Positions 45,091-56,220 are shown, counted from the stretch's first letter. The stretch: 64,000 nt of DNA from Teratosphaeria epicoccoides (GCA_021401465.1 JADDMT010000031.1:124001-188000), one strand, 5' to 3'. Program-made: numbers and translations. Notes: generated by a model from the sequence alone, not told the origin.

Positions 45091-45468
45091 GTGGTATGCA
45101 CTTTAGAGCGTGAATCATGGGTACTGTGAGACGGATTCCCAAGCACATTCTAGTCCTAATCAGCGTGAAGTCCTCCAGGAAGACACGAGTTTGATCGGGA
45201 TCTGGGAATGATGGAAACGTACAAGAGAGCGGGGTGAGTGAAGTTGACTTCCAAGCTACATGTACGCTGAGCACAAGGTATGCTCACGCCACGCTAATCA
45301 TCCCAGCGGCTGGCTACAGCCGTCGCCGCTTGTCATCACATGGCTCCCGACCACAGTGATGTCAGATATCAGTCAGGCATCACACAGGATGCCGACTTGG
45401 ACAGAGGTAGCGCCTCAGCTCATGCCATCGTCACGTTCATCATCATGTTCATCTCCTCAGTAGTGTCC
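45091..45468. other. Spacer between converging genes
   Basis: This is the 3' flank of the secreted gene and of ddi1. No gene was recognised. Confidence 0.4.
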
Positions 45469-46858
45469 CTATGACCTGGAGGGTCCCGCACCGTTCCCGC
45501 GGGTGGAAGGCTTCACCGTGCCACTCTTGGCTCCGATCTCCATCCCATTCGGCCCGCTGACGGTCGGCTCATTTGCCATGGCCTCGTCGAACGACTTCGG
45601 GATCTCGGACTCGCCCAAGAACGACACCTCATTTCCATCTCCAAACACCAGCTTGTTCTTGCCTAGGTCGATGACCGCCTGGAACCGCTTCAACATGTCT
45701 AAGCCCAGCAGCAGGTCAACGTCCTTGCCCTCCATCACTGTGAACGAGCAGTTCATGTTCGAGCTTCCGATCTTGATGGGCGCCGAGTGGACCCGACCGA
45801 GGATCTTGGCTGTGCCCACGCCGCGAGCGACGCCAGAGTATCGCTTGTCGATCAGACGCATGATGCCGCAGGCTTCGGCGCAGGACGGGGACATGATGGT
45901 GGTTTGGGCGCCGGAGTCGACGAAGGCTTTGACGGGAGACTTGTTGACCTCGACGGGGATGTAGAGCATGGTGACCCTGCCAAAGACTTGTTTCGAAAGT
46001 TAGTTGCAGACGCATGGCAGGCGTCGACGGCTGCTAGACATACCTTCCGGGTTGTGCTCATAGGCGAACTGGAGGTTGTCTTGCACAGACTGTTGACGGA
46101 TCATCTCCTCAATCTTCATCTGCGCCTCAACGTTGAAGGGATCCTCATTCAACAGCCGCATCTGCTCCTGCCTCTCTCGTTCTCGATTCTCGTCCTGACT
46201 TTTCATCTCCTGCCACACCTCCCTGAACCGTGTTGGGTCATTGATGGCTGATGCCAGCGCCGGCCTCTGCTCCTGCACCTGTGCCAACGCCGCCGGATTG
46301 CCGAGTATGCTCAACCTCGCCGTCTCTGGCTCATCCATACCCTGTGCCGGACCTTGCGGCCTCCGCGGTGCCGCCGCCGCCTGCTGCTGCCGCCTCTGAG
46401 CGCTCATGCCGTTGTTCTGCTGCTGACGTGGGTCTCGGTACAGCAGGGCTAGGAGATCACCGTCCTTGATGCCTGCCTCTTCCAGCGTCTTGCTGTCACC
46501 ATTGATGGCCTGGTTGTTCAAGTAGTACTGCTGTGATGATGTCGGAAGGTCGGTCTCGGCGCTGACAAAGCTCTTGAGGTCGGCGACGGTGAGGCCCTCA
46601 GGCAGCTCGTAGTTGAGGATTCCCTGATCCTGGACATGGTCGGGCGCAACGATAGATATAGTGATTCGTGGCCTGCGAGCGGACAGAGGGCGCGCGTCAG
46701 CATTTGTTCTTGTGGTACAAGCATGGTCTGACGGTGAGACCCGTCACAAATTCCAATGCCGGTGTTGGGATCGACCTGGAACTCCTGCTTCCGGGCAAGA
46801 TGGTGACGCACAAGTTGCTGTGTCCATCGCAATGGGAAGGAGTGACTATGACTTACAT
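45469..46858 (-). CDS. ddi1: Ddi1, ubiquitin-receptor retroviral-type aspartyl protease
   Basis: Three coding exons (46857-46858, 46044-46672, 45469-45986) give 382 residues. The start codon is split: AT ends exon 1 before a GTAAGT donor, and G begins exon 2 after a CTCGCAG acceptor, giving MPRITISIVAP. Domains: an N-terminal ubiquitin-like domain (about 1-75); a Gln/Arg-rich linker; the helical HDD region (PTRFREVWQEM...NVEAQMKIEEMI); and a retroviral-type protease domain from about 215 with active-site Asp234 in AFVDSGAQTT. The C-terminal UBA domain of yeast Ddi1 is not apparent; the protein ends in a Ser/Gly/Pro tail. It acts as a proteasome shuttle and protease for ubiquitinated substrates. 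The 184-bp first intron is longer than the window's norm. Confidence 0.9.
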
Positions 46859-47891
46859 GTTGAAGGTCCGGGGCCCTGGCCTGTGCCTACCTCGAAGCTG
46901 CTGGGAAAGTAGCTGTTTCTCCGATTCCTTGCGTGGAGACTGGACGCACTCGGCTGAAAGGGTGATATAAGGCTGCACGCTGGCTGGTCGACGAGCGACT
47001 TGGATTCCGACGGATGTCGCACGCGCAAGTGTAGGTATTCGCTTTGCGTACGTACCGAAGTCGGGGTGGGTTATGTTGGTCGGCGGGATTTGTTTGGCCG
47101 TGACAGTTCTGGTGATGCTATGTTTATGTGTGTACGGGATGATGTGAGAGGGAGATGGCGGTGGAGCGCGTCGTGATTCACCTGCGTGCTAGAGTCTAGA
47201 TGGCTGCTGGCTGGCGTCGAGTTCTATACCGCCGAAAACCCTCGCTCACTCACCGAATCGTCTGACCATCCCGTCACCACCGGGAGTAGGAAGAGCGGTC
47301 TGATGCAGGCCAGTCAATGCTCGTCCTGCTCATGCGCTCGCGCTGCAATGCACGCTGGCTTGGCCATCCATACTTGAGTAGTCCTGCCCTGCCAGAGCGA
47401 ACCGGGTCGCCGAACTCTGACTTGCAGCTCGATATGCCCCTCCATGTCCGTCATTTTCGCCACCTCGCGCCTGCCCTCCCGCTCTATGTATTGCCTGCCG
47501 CTCTGCGCCGGCTCGGGCAATATCCGCCGTCCGGCGTTGCCGCCCTTGGCCTCCCTGTGTATCTGCTGCAAATACACCATAGGACATCTCCGTCCACATT
47601 GTGCAATGCCAAGCACGAAAGCGGAGCGGTGCTTCCTGCCACACCGTACTGTAACGCCCACCGCATCTCTCGACACTCGCGCTAGTCCACCTGCAGGTCC
47701 CGCATGCCTTTCGACGCCATGCACATGTGACGCCAGAGCTTGCTCACACCTTCCGCACTGGTAGCAACGGCAGAGCCGCAGTGCATGTACATGGAGTCAT
47801 GCGCGTGTGTTCATGATAGCTAATCTGAACATACTCCTTCCTCATCACATCCACAGTCCCTCGTTTCACCTCAGGAATCTCAGCAGTCAAG
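46859..47891. other. Spacer between divergent ddi1 and the acetyltransferase gene
   Basis: No gene is recognised; overlapping frames at 47314-47724 on both strands lack domains. It holds the two promoters. Confidence 0.4.
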
Positions 47892-49210
47892 ATGCCTCAG
47901 CACTTGCATGCCCTTGCGAAAGAGGACCCTGTCCAAGGCACGCCAGAGCTCACCAACTCACCCGACCAAGTCGAGCATCGCTCCTCTGCCATGGATGCCC
48001 AAGACGAAGAGCAATTAGTCAATGGCTTGACCCGGCAACAGAAACAGCACCAACAGTCGGGTCAGCCGAAACGAGACGAACTTCATCCTTACACTCAAAC
48101 CCTCTCCATATCGAATGTTGACAGTTGCGTGAGACTGGAGGAAGAAGCATTCCCTCCAAACGAGCGGGCCAGCCGAGAAAAGGTGAGCACCATTCCGACT
48201 CGTCATTTTGTGCGAATGTGTCAGAGCCGCAACGCCCACAGTCTCGGTCGGCATGCCGGCGGCATACTGCACCTAGCTGTATGCGTTGGCGTCTGTCCAT
48301 TTGTCGTGAGACGATGCCTGTGACAAAGCAGAAACCGTCGTTGAAGGAAATGCTTCCTGTCACTTGTAGCAGCAAGAGCGTTGCACAGGGCTGCATGCGA
48401 GCAATGTGCAACACCTTGCGTTGGGCAACGACACAGCGTACGATAGTACAAGGCATTGTCGTGGAAGGCTAGAGAATGGCAACTCGAGCAGTTTCGGGCC
48501 ACCAAGCCCGCCTGTTGTACAACCCGAGCCAACGCTACGGAGGTCTGCTCCTGCATATTCCTTGTTTCGCAATTTTGCAGGGCCAGTCATCCATCGTCAT
48601 TCAGAGGCTTTACCTCTCATGACAGGCCATGAAGTGACAGCACAAGCTGACATATTGACTGAAGTTCCAATACCGCCTCAAAGCCTGCGGCGAATTGAGT
48701 CTCGGAATCTTCACCTCGCATTCAAACGACGAGATACTCACGTCTTCCACCGCAGCACCAGTGTACTCGGGCGCACCGCAAAGGAAGGCTGTTCTGCTCG
48801 GTCACATTCTGGCGACCAAAACCACGAATGCCACCATATCCGATGATGACATGGCCATACCTTCGCCCGACTCTCCCAGCCCTGACCCCAAGATCGGACA
48901 CAAAGAAGAAGGCAGGACGATCTGCATCCATTCCCTCGCCGTTCTGCCAGAGTACCAACGCCGCGGCCTAGGGGTGACGTTGATGCGAGCTTACTTGCAG
49001 AGGATCGAAAGCCATGGTGTGGCGGATCGTGTGGCACTCATCGCGCATGAGCATCTGATTGCGTTCTACGAGGGCTTTGGCTTCGTGAACAAGGGGAGAA
49101 GCGTCGCGCAGTTCGGAGGGGGAGGGTGGTATGATTTGGTAAGAGAGCTGAGGCCGGGAAACGCGGTCGGTGAGGTGAATCAGATTTGGGCGAGAAGGCA
49201 TGAGGAGTAG
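47892..49210 (+). CDS. GNAT N-acetyltransferase, arylalkylamine/polyamine type (Paa1-like)
   Basis: Exon 1 (47892-48182) and exon 2 (48665-49210) encode 278 residues. The junction ASREK-FQYRLKACGELSLGIF fits the conserved start of the AANAT/Paa1 catalytic domain, so the 482-bp intron between them (donor GTGAGC, acceptor GACTGAAG) is supported despite being far longer than others here. Before it, LSISNVDSCVRLEEEAFPPNE is the family's first strand and helix. The acetyl-CoA loop is LAVLPEYQRRGLGVTLMRAY (Q/RxxGxG). LIAHEHLIAFYEGFGFVNKG gives the Tyr that protonates CoA. It likely acetylates polyamines or arylalkylamines with acetyl-CoA in the cytosol. An insert of about 30 Ser/Pro/Asp-rich residues interrupts the domain, as in fungal relatives. 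Confidence 0.82.
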
Positions 49211-50363
49211 GTACTACACCAGAACGCACTTGATGCATCCCGCGTGAACGACCCATACCGAGAAAGTAGCGCTCGCGCATTGAGTCTTAGAGAGATCAGA
49301 GCGGGCACAGTGATTCCATCAGTGGGTCAGGCTCGATCAGTCAACAGACGCTTGACGTGCGAACCAGAGGTTGGAGCTGCAAACACTATCAGCATTGGTT
49401 AGCGGCATTGACTACAAGCAGCCGCAGACAATCAGGCAATCAGAGATCTGAAGGCCATTGACCTAGCATTCAGACGTGTCTGGCGAGCGGAGCGAGATCA
49501 ACATTACACCACACAAACTACGCAATAAGGCAGTGACCGCCGACGGGATCTCCTTCTCTTTGGCGTTTGCGGAGTGAGCTTTTAGTACATGTAATCTCTG
49601 CGCTGTACAGCTTTCGACAAATTCAATCGCACGCATGGAAATTTCGCTGACCACCCGAGGGATGTCTAGGGGATTTGATGTTCCCCTCTGTGGTCTAGTC
49701 AGCTTGAAATGGGCTCATCCTTGCGCCTTTGAAAGTCAACCGGGGGGGTCTAGCTCGGGACGCATTCCCAGCGCGGTGGTGCCGATGCTGATCTGCGAGC
49801 TTGCGATAGAATCTCCCGATGCGTGGCTACATTCGGTCGAGCTGGGTCCTTGTCGAGAACACGACCTCTCGAATGAACTACGGGATTCACGCATTGGCAA
49901 GCCTCGGATGGCACAACTACGACTCAGTCAATCTACCAGTCGACTCCCTGTCCATGCGTTTGATAGGCAGAGACAACATTTGACGTCAACCCATGCCCTG
50001 AGCAGTCCTCCGCATGATTACGTAAAACAGCCGTACTGAGAAGCAGTCACTGGTGTCAACAAGATCGACCAGTAGTCATACTGCGGTCTCGGCTCGACCG
50101 CAGGCCCGAGATTCTCAGGCAGGCGAGGGTGAGGACACGTTGTGGATTGGAATTGCTCGGATCGCTTCGAACAGCACGCGCATCATTGTGGTAGCGGTCT
50201 AGACTCGATCCACTACTTCCTACCGCAAATGAAACACCGTGGCCATTGCACCTTCGACGAATGGCACCGGGTGCACTTCCGCTACTCCTTGCTCACACAC
50301 CCCACACACCTTGCACACCGGCTGATCAGCAGTGGCTCGTGCGCCGACCTGACCCCCCGGCTG
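49211..50363. other. Spacer
   Basis: No gene is supported. A plus-strand frame at 49635-50039 has no domain. Confidence 0.4.
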
Positions 50364-50633
50364 CTATGGCCCGCTTGTTGGTCCAACATCTCCCGGCACG
50401 CACTTGCAACTCCAGCAGTGACCAGCCTTTACGCCGCTCTGCATAGTAGAAGACACGTCAGTATCCCGGCCCGCACGGCTACAGACTCGACCACCCACCT
50501 TCTCCTGGGCCTGGCACGGCGTTTGATCTGGCTTGCCATCGCACACAGGATTGCAGATATCGTTGGCACCGGCGACTTTGATGTTGAATGCCGTGATGGC
50601 GAGCATTGACATGATCGTGGCGTAGACTCTCAT
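50364..50633 (-). CDS. Small cysteine-rich secreted protein (six cysteines)
   Basis: Two exons (50499-50633 and 50364-50438) with a 60-bp phase-0 intron (donor GTGGGT, branch ACTGACG, acceptor TATGCAG) encode 69 residues. A signal peptide (MRVYATIMSMLAITAFNIKV, cut near AGA-N) precedes a mature part of about 46 residues with six cysteines: DICNPVCDGKPDQTPC in exon 1 and HCWSCKC in exon 2, spaced C-x3-C-x8-C-x12-C-x2-C-x1-C. The frame also reads through the intron without a stop, adding a seventh cysteine, so the spliced form with an even number is preferred. The pattern differs from the 5-9 kb family. It could be an effector or antimicrobial peptide; no named family was recognised. Confidence 0.65.
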   Translation of the reverse strand: MRVYATIMSMLAITAFNIKVAGANDICNPVCDGKPDQTPCQAQEKVGGRVCSRAGRDTDVSSTMQSGVKAGHCWSCKCVPGDVGPTSGP

Positions 50634-51804
50634 GGCTGAATAAGCCTCGCTTTACGTGAGCGTACATCAGGAATACGGAAACGGGTTACTGACTGAAGTT
50701 ATATCTTTGCGATGATTTCTGGCTGATGCCTGGCTCCTGTCCACACGTTTGCACGATCGAGCGATGCAAGTTCTGGAGGTTCGAGTACGAGCCAGCACAC
50801 ACCAAGGGAGACATATATATATATATCTACACAGGATCTTTGGCCAAGAAGGCAGTGAACCATGCGCCGGTCTACCCGGTCTATGTTCCGGTGCTTGCGG
50901 GTAAGAACAAGAGTGGCCCCAGCAATTTCTGTGCTGCGCTAAGGCCTCCGAGGGTCTTGCTAACACACAGCGAATCCACGATAAGTCGGACGCCTGCGGG
51001 ACTTTCTTGTCCTCTGTGACTTGCGCGCCCAGGACCGCTTGAGCTGGGCTGGTCCGTGCGATCCATCGCCAGTTGCGGGGACTTAGCGATGGAAACGTGT
51101 CCAGCTACAAGATATCGCATCCACTGCCTACCGCCCTACAGACTGGGCATGGGTACGTATCATGCATTACCTCGCTGACAGTGCTTCTCAAGCTTGCCTC
51201 GCGACATTGCCATCTACGACTCCTTTGCAGATCGGAGATCTCATCATTATTCCGCGCTAGCTGCCGTCCCGTGTCGCTCTTGTCACCTACCCGCTACTTC
51301 AACGACCTTGTCTGGATGGGTTTGAAAGGCTATCTCGACGCCTCCTATGTCGCCGAGTCCTTCTACTCAGCGAACTATGAAGCTAGGCCACCACCAGTCG
51401 TTTCGCCTGCTCAAGCAGGCACACTGTCGACGTCCGCGACAGAGCAGCAAATGAGTAGATTCGACCAGTCGCACCAAAATGTGATTCCCAGGCTGCTCTC
51501 GCTTCTCCAAGGGGACGACGATGCTGCTACGCTCGTCCTGTTACCGCTTTGCGCTAGTTTAAAGTCGCTACAGCCGACAGTCAATTGAGAGATGTGCGCA
51601 GCTCTCTACCAGGCTGTTTCGCAAAGGCATCGGCGACGCCGCACCAACGCTGAGAAAGCTAGACGTTACGCAGGCGATGCTATGCCCGGAGATCGCGACA
51701 GCTCAAGTCAGCCACGTCGGAACTGTGAATGGCTCGGCGGTCCTGTGAGCTGTTCCCTGCTTTCAATAAGCTGTCCACAGTGCACCAGAGTACGTGACTG
51801 TCAT
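50634..51804. other. Spacer with one weak coding trace
   Basis: An (AT)n run lies at about 50813-50826. The plus-strand frame at 51073-51588 contains a plausible protein segment in its second half (YFNDLVWMGLKGYLDASYV onward), but no domain, signal peptide or splice context was found, so no gene is called. From 51592 the frames are antisense to the methyltransferase gene or its flank. Confidence 0.3.
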
Positions 51805-52704
51805 TCATCTCAGGATTGCGAGATGTACTGCGAACTCGCTACCCTCCCCCAATTCTGCCGTCAGCATGTTTCCAGGAACTCTCCAGATCCGGAAGACTCG
51901 CATGAAGCTTCCAAGCCACTGCTCGAAGACATCTGGCTGCCGAAGATGCTGCACCACGACGCATAGCGTTGGTTGCGGAGTGTCAGGTCTTCTATTTGAG
52001 GTCTTCCTCATTTGGCATATCTCAGCACAAGTATGCGTGAAAGGCTCGATAAGCGCGTAGTTGTATATGCAGTCGCAGGCAATAATGGTGTCCACACCGG
52101 ACGCAAGATCGTTGGACGTCACGGAAAGGCGGACGTCGGATGTTTCCCAGTCGAGAGCAAGGAGTTGGATGTTGGTATCCGACATCTTCGATTTACGTGA
52201 TTGACTCGCAGCATGGCTGTCCAGGTTCGTGCTCAGTGTCTTCAGAAGGTGCTGCTGGTCTGTGGCCAGATATCTTTGTACCCTTGGCGCAAGTATATGA
52301 GGTAGAATGCCGGACGAACCACAACCCAGCTCCAGCATAGTAGTATCATGATGGAAAAGGCCATTCTGTACCAAGACGTTGTCCGGTCGGGCGATCCAAT
52401 CCGCGAATGCCACAGATGTCTTCCACAGTACTGCTCCAGTAGTGCCGCAATCTTGGCTGGAGTTCAAAATGCCGGGGGATTGCTTGACAGTGAAGTCCTT
52501 GCCTGCCACTGTGATCTCAATCTCGCCTGCTTTTGGGTCCAGCATGCCCAACCCATCCAGCTCACGATGCTGAGTAAAGATGTCAAAGGTTTCTGGCCCT
52601 ACCTGTCATTACATCGCCACCTACCGCCCACGCCTGCTGTTCTAACCTTCGTCAACGTCTTCGATCTCTGGGCCAAGCGCCCGCAGCAAATCTTCGAATA
52701 CCAT
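51805..52704 (-). CDS. METTL21/Rkm5-like protein lysine methyltransferase
   Basis: Exon 1 (52647-52704) and exon 2 (51805-52598) joined over a 48-bp intron (donor GTTAGA, branch TAATGAC, acceptor GGTAG) encode 283 residues. The junction DE-G-PETFDIFTQHRELDG keeps the frame. After GTTGAVLWKTSVAFADWI comes motif I, MLELGCGSSGI (SAM-binding, about 107-117), then LATDQQHL as post-I. The motif II region is IIACDCIYNY, where other family-16 methyltransferases have a DxxY-type sequence. This order is that of the METTL21 / yeast Rkm5 group, which methylate single lysines on ribosomal proteins and chaperones. Rkm5 targets Rpl1, and that substrate is an inference here. The gene is divergent from ura5 with about 270 bp between starts. 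Confidence 0.78.
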
Positions 52705-52973
52705 TGTGATGCACACTAATGGTGCTGATGAGACCTCTCTGCCCTCAGCTTGACAGAGCGAGAAGCTGCAGAGTTGAGCAGTATAGATGAAAATGGCGTC
52801 GGCCGTGACTTGGTTGAGAGAGAAACACATATTGGTTCCAAGTGGCCACGCGGCTGTATCCGCACTGTCTTATCTTATCGCGCGCCAAAGTTGTATATAT
52901 GTACCAAGGTACCTTCTTTTATGTACCTTCTTTTCTTGGTTCCATCAAGGCACCACGCCAATCCAAGCATCAA
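52705..52973. promoter_or_regulatory. Divergent promoter between the methyltransferase gene and ura5
   Basis: This 269-bp interval separates two divergent start codons. It contains a short imperfect direct repeat (GTACC then TTCTTTTATGTACCTTCTTTT) at about 52908-52935 and a TATATATG at about 52893-52900. Either could be a core-promoter or leader element of ura5. Confidence 0.4.
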
Positions 52974-53708
52974 ATGGCATTCACCTCCTCGGAGGCTTTA
53001 CCGGCCTGGAAGAGTAGGCTCATAGACCTTGCTCTCGCCTCTGGCGCACTGCAGTTTGGGTCTTTCACCCTCAAATCTGGCCGCATCTCTCCTTACTTTG
53101 TCAACTGCGGCCTCTTCTCTCATGGCGAGATTGTATCTGCCGTAGCGACCGCATACGCTAATGCGCTCAACGCTCAAGTAGAGGCAGACTCTGCTTGGGG
53201 CTTTGATGTGCTCTTTGGCCCGGCATACAAGGGTGTCCCATTATGCGCAACCACGACTGTGAGATTACAGGACTTGAATGCGCAACGATGGGGCGATATC
53301 GGGTACTCTTTCAATCGCAAGGAGAAGAAGGACCATGGAGAAGGTGGTCTGATGATCGGCGACTCACTCAAGGGTAAGAGGGTCGTCATCATTGACGATG
53401 TCATGACTGCCGGCACTGCGATTCGAGAGGCTATCTCGATCATTGAAGGCGAAGGTGGGAAGCTGGTGGGCATCATTGTCGCAATTGACAGGCAGGAGAA
53501 GATGCCGAGTGAGGCGGAGAAGGCTGGCAAGGAGGATGACGGGCAGCCGAGAGGCAGCACGATCGGGGAGGTGAGGAGGGAGACGGGTGTGCCAGTCTTG
53601 GCTGTGTTGACGCTGCGTGACATCACGAAGGCTATGGCGGTCAAGGGCAGGACGGAGGAGGTCAAGCAGATGCATGCGTACTACGAAAAGTACAAGCCGA
53701 GTGATTGA
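52974..53708 (+). CDS. ura5: Orotate phosphoribosyltransferase
   Basis: This single exon encodes 244 residues from the ATG at 52974 (context ATCAAATGG). Landmarks in order: ALQFGSFTLKSGRISPYFVN (orotate and phosphate binding), FDVLFGPAYKGVPL, the flexible-loop region with NRKEKKDHGEGG (the catalytic Lys of the partner subunit), and the PRPP-binding motif VVIIDDVMTAGTAIREA at about 138-150. Length and motif order match fungal Ura5/PyrF-type OPRTs. It converts orotate and PRPP to OMP in de novo pyrimidine synthesis and works as a dimer in the cytosol. An insert of acidic and basic residues around 180-205 lies before the last strand, as in other filamentous fungi. Confidence 0.93.
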   Translation: MAFTSSEALPAWKSRLIDLALASGALQFGSFTLKSGRISPYFVNCGLFSHGEIVSAVATAYANALNAQVEADSAWGFDVLFGPAYKGVPLCATTTVRLQDLNAQRWGDIGYSFNRKEKKDHGEGGLMIGDSLKGKRVVIIDDVMTAGTAIREAISIIEGEGGKLVGIIVAIDRQEKMPSEAEKAGKEDDGQPRGSTIGEVRRETGVPVLAVLTLRDITKAMAVKGRTEEVKQMHAYYEKYKPSD

Positions 53709-54132
53709 GTGCTCTGCGTGCCATTGGGCATTGAGGGCGATGCAAGCAGACTCAAGTCTGGCACCAGACAGGACATATCGCGCGTAGTGGCTTGAACGGC
53801 ATGCCATTAGCGACTTGACCTGTTACATATGGTCTGCACCCTTCTTGCTTCTCCACTGAGCATATTGCGGTCTTCGAGCTATGACTTGGCTCTACACAAA
53901 GCTCCAAACCTGTTCCGAGCCCGGTCCTGCCCTGTGTCGTGGTGGTATCTAGCTGAGCAAAGTGGCTCGGATTGATCGACACTTTCGCAGATGCAAAGAA
54001 ATATCAGTCGCTCAGACTTTGACTTAGTCACATCGCCCTGCGCCAGCTCTCCCTGTCAGATTATGTGGGCTTCGCAAGTGATGAGATCCTTCCTGGCCGT
54101 CAAATCCGATCCGACTCGATCTCAGCTACCCA
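53709..54132. other. Spacer
   Basis: No gene is recognised here; this is the 3' flank of ura5. Confidence 0.4.
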
Positions 54133-54579
54133 CTACTGAGAGCACAAAAAGGCGCAAGCTGATACCTTGCTGCTTGAACCACAGGGAAATGCAGGCGGCA
54201 TCCTTGCGACTTGGGAGTCCAAAGGAGGCAGCCTTCCTGAGGGCTTCCGCGCGTGGTCTAAGAGCTTGCTCCTCCACCATTCCCCTTCAAAAGAGACCTC
54301 AGTCAACACACTTCTTGCTACCGTTGCCTTCGCCGCCCTGGACGCCATGTGGTGTTGCACCAAGGAGAAGGCGTCGCCGTAAGCCGTACGCATAAGACCA
54401 CCTACGCGCTGTCCATCAAAGAAGCCACCCATTGCATGCGCATATTTCTGTAGCGCGGGAGGCCTCTTCGTAAAGTAGGTAGCATCTTCAACCGTTGGCC
54501 ACATGTCGGATACACTCACACCCAACAACAGGGCTTTCGTCGGTCTGTTCAGGTCTATTGTACGTAGGGCCTTGCTCAT
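54133..54579 (-). CDS. Hypothetical protein or gene fragment
   Basis: This frame of 148 residues starts at 54579. Its first 115 residues look like genuine protein (MSKALRTIDLNRPTKALLLG, YAHAMGGFFDGQRVGGLM, then FEGEWWRSKLLDHARKPSG), with balanced composition. The last 30 are less convincing and may be intronic or untranslated. No family was recognised and no signal peptide or membrane segment is present. It lies between ura5 and an ABC-transporter relic, so it may itself be a remnant. Confidence 0.35.
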   Translation of the reverse strand: MSKALRTIDLNRPTKALLLGVSVSDMWPTVEDATYFTKRPPALQKYAHAMGGFFDGQRVGGLMRTAYGDAFSLVQHHMASRAAKATVARSVLTEVSFEGEWWRSKLLDHARKPSGRLPPLDSQVARMPPAFPCGSSSKVSACAFLCSQ

Positions 54580-55239
54580 GAAAGAGATGCTAGGAGCTCA
54601 CGACCAATGATCACTGTCTCCGGCTGATGCAAATGCCGCTGTCTGGCGTAGGCCAGGTCTCGGTATTATATCAAAGCAAAAACGGCAACGAGTCCCTCCA
54701 CCCTCCTCGCTTTTGTGCTGGTGAAGGCGCAGGTTCCGGACTGGGGCGCTCAGTATCCAACATCATTCTTGGGTACTGATGTTACCGCGACTCAACGAGG
54801 GCGCAGTGGTATTGTCCCGAGCAGCAAGACCGATGCCGATCAGGTCGATGTCGCTGGTTTTGGGTCGGCCAAGGCGGACCACCATACCCAGGGCAAAAGA
54901 GAAGCAAGACTCGTCTCGGCAGCGCCCCAATCTGACTACCTACCGACCCGAATTTGCTTCACTGAGCAGGCCATTCGCTATTGTATTGTCAGCGCTACAG
55001 ACTTGCAACGTCTTAGTCTTTGTCTTTCCCAGTGAGTTTCAACTTCCTTGACGGTCTCTCTGGGGCTGACACATGAGCAGCTGTCTGGCCACAGCGGTGG
55101 TCTTCGGAGAATACCAGAAATCCACACGATCGACGCAACGCCTCATGGCGGCTCACAGGGGGTAGCATTATGTTCAGCCGCTGCACGTACTTGGGTCGCT
55201 AGTGCTTATTCTTTGACTCCTAGTTGTCTGACGATGAAC
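54580..55239. other. Spacer
   Basis: Short frames without domains. It precedes the recognisable part of the ABC-transporter relic and may contain more of it, decayed beyond recognition. Confidence 0.3.
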
Positions 55240-56220
55240 CCTCAAGGTTCTCGTTCTTGTATCATCGCGCAGAAAGCCGCCTTGCAGCTGCATAGTCAGA
55301 TGTTGATGTCCGCCATGCGGCGTGTACACATCGCCACTCAATACTAAGGGCTTGGCTGACATGCATGATATAGAGCACCCATTTGCGCTGCTACAGAAGT
55401 ACGATATGGGTGCTATTATCACAAGGTTCAGTCAAGACTTCAGTTTTACCGAGTCCGGGCTTCCCCTTGCCATAATGAGAGTCGCGCAATGTAGTTGACC
55501 TGCTCCAACAAACGGAACAATACCTCGAAACCTTCGAAGATCTCTCCACTCTTCGCCGGTCCGGGTGGCAGAGAAGTGCATCCACTGGAACTAAGAACTT
55601 ATTGACAATGCACAAAGCCGCTCTGTCCATTGCACATGACACAGAAGTGGTTCATTCCAAGTCTGGACTTGATAGTTGCAGCTCTGGTAATTTCGCTCGT
55701 GGGAATCATCGTGACCCTTGGATACCACGTCTCGCCCGGCTTCTCCGGGGTGTCCTTGACACAGATCATATCTCTGACCGGCTCCATCCAGTTGATGGTT
55801 AAGTATTACAAGTCAATGGAGACGTCGCTGAGCACCGTCCACAGGTTCATGCAGGCTACAAACCAGACTGTGGATGGGCACGCTGATTCAGGCCGCTCGG
55901 TAGCGTCTAACGGCTGGCCATTGGCTGGAGAGATTGCGCTACTAGCTGTTTCCGCAGTGTACAGGTCCGTGTTGTGGCGACATGAAGTCCCTTCCCAAGA
56001 GTGCTAAATATTGGTACAGAGGTGAGAAAGGCGACCACACAGCGCTGAAAGGCATTCAACCTCCATATTGACCCTGCAGAGAAGACGGTACTTGGTGGCA
56101 GCACGGGAAGGTACGTCTCCATGACACCCGGGTGATGATACTGAGCTTACACCCAGGCAGCGGCAAGATCAGCAGCAGATCTTGGTTGGAGACCGACTTG
56201 GCTCCGATCAGTACGTTGTC
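55240..56220 (+). pseudogene. Relic of an ABCC (MRP-type) ABC transporter, TMD2 to NBD2 start
   Basis: Plus-strand pieces in all three frames line up in the order expected of an ABCC exporter's second half. An early TMD2 piece is LQLHSQMLMSAMR (about 55288). GAIITRFSQDFSFTESGLPLAI (about 55409-55474) matches the conserved TGxIxNRFSQD region. QTEQYLETFEDLSTLR (about 55508) follows. At 55630-55960 comes a membrane and coupling region (LDLIVAALVISLVGIIVTL, TGSIQLMVKYYKSMETSLST). NBD2 opens with FNLHIDPAEKTVLGGSTG, and a possible intron leads to GSGK of the Walker A motif. At least four frame changes and several stops separate them, so the gene is dead. ABCC pumps export conjugates and drugs; this copy cannot. 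The rest of NBD2 is not recognisable downstream. Confidence 0.7.

Noticed and set aside
45503..46251. Plus-strand frames opposite ddi1
   Set aside because: The minus strand encodes a clear retroviral-type protease domain; the plus-strand frames are its shadow.
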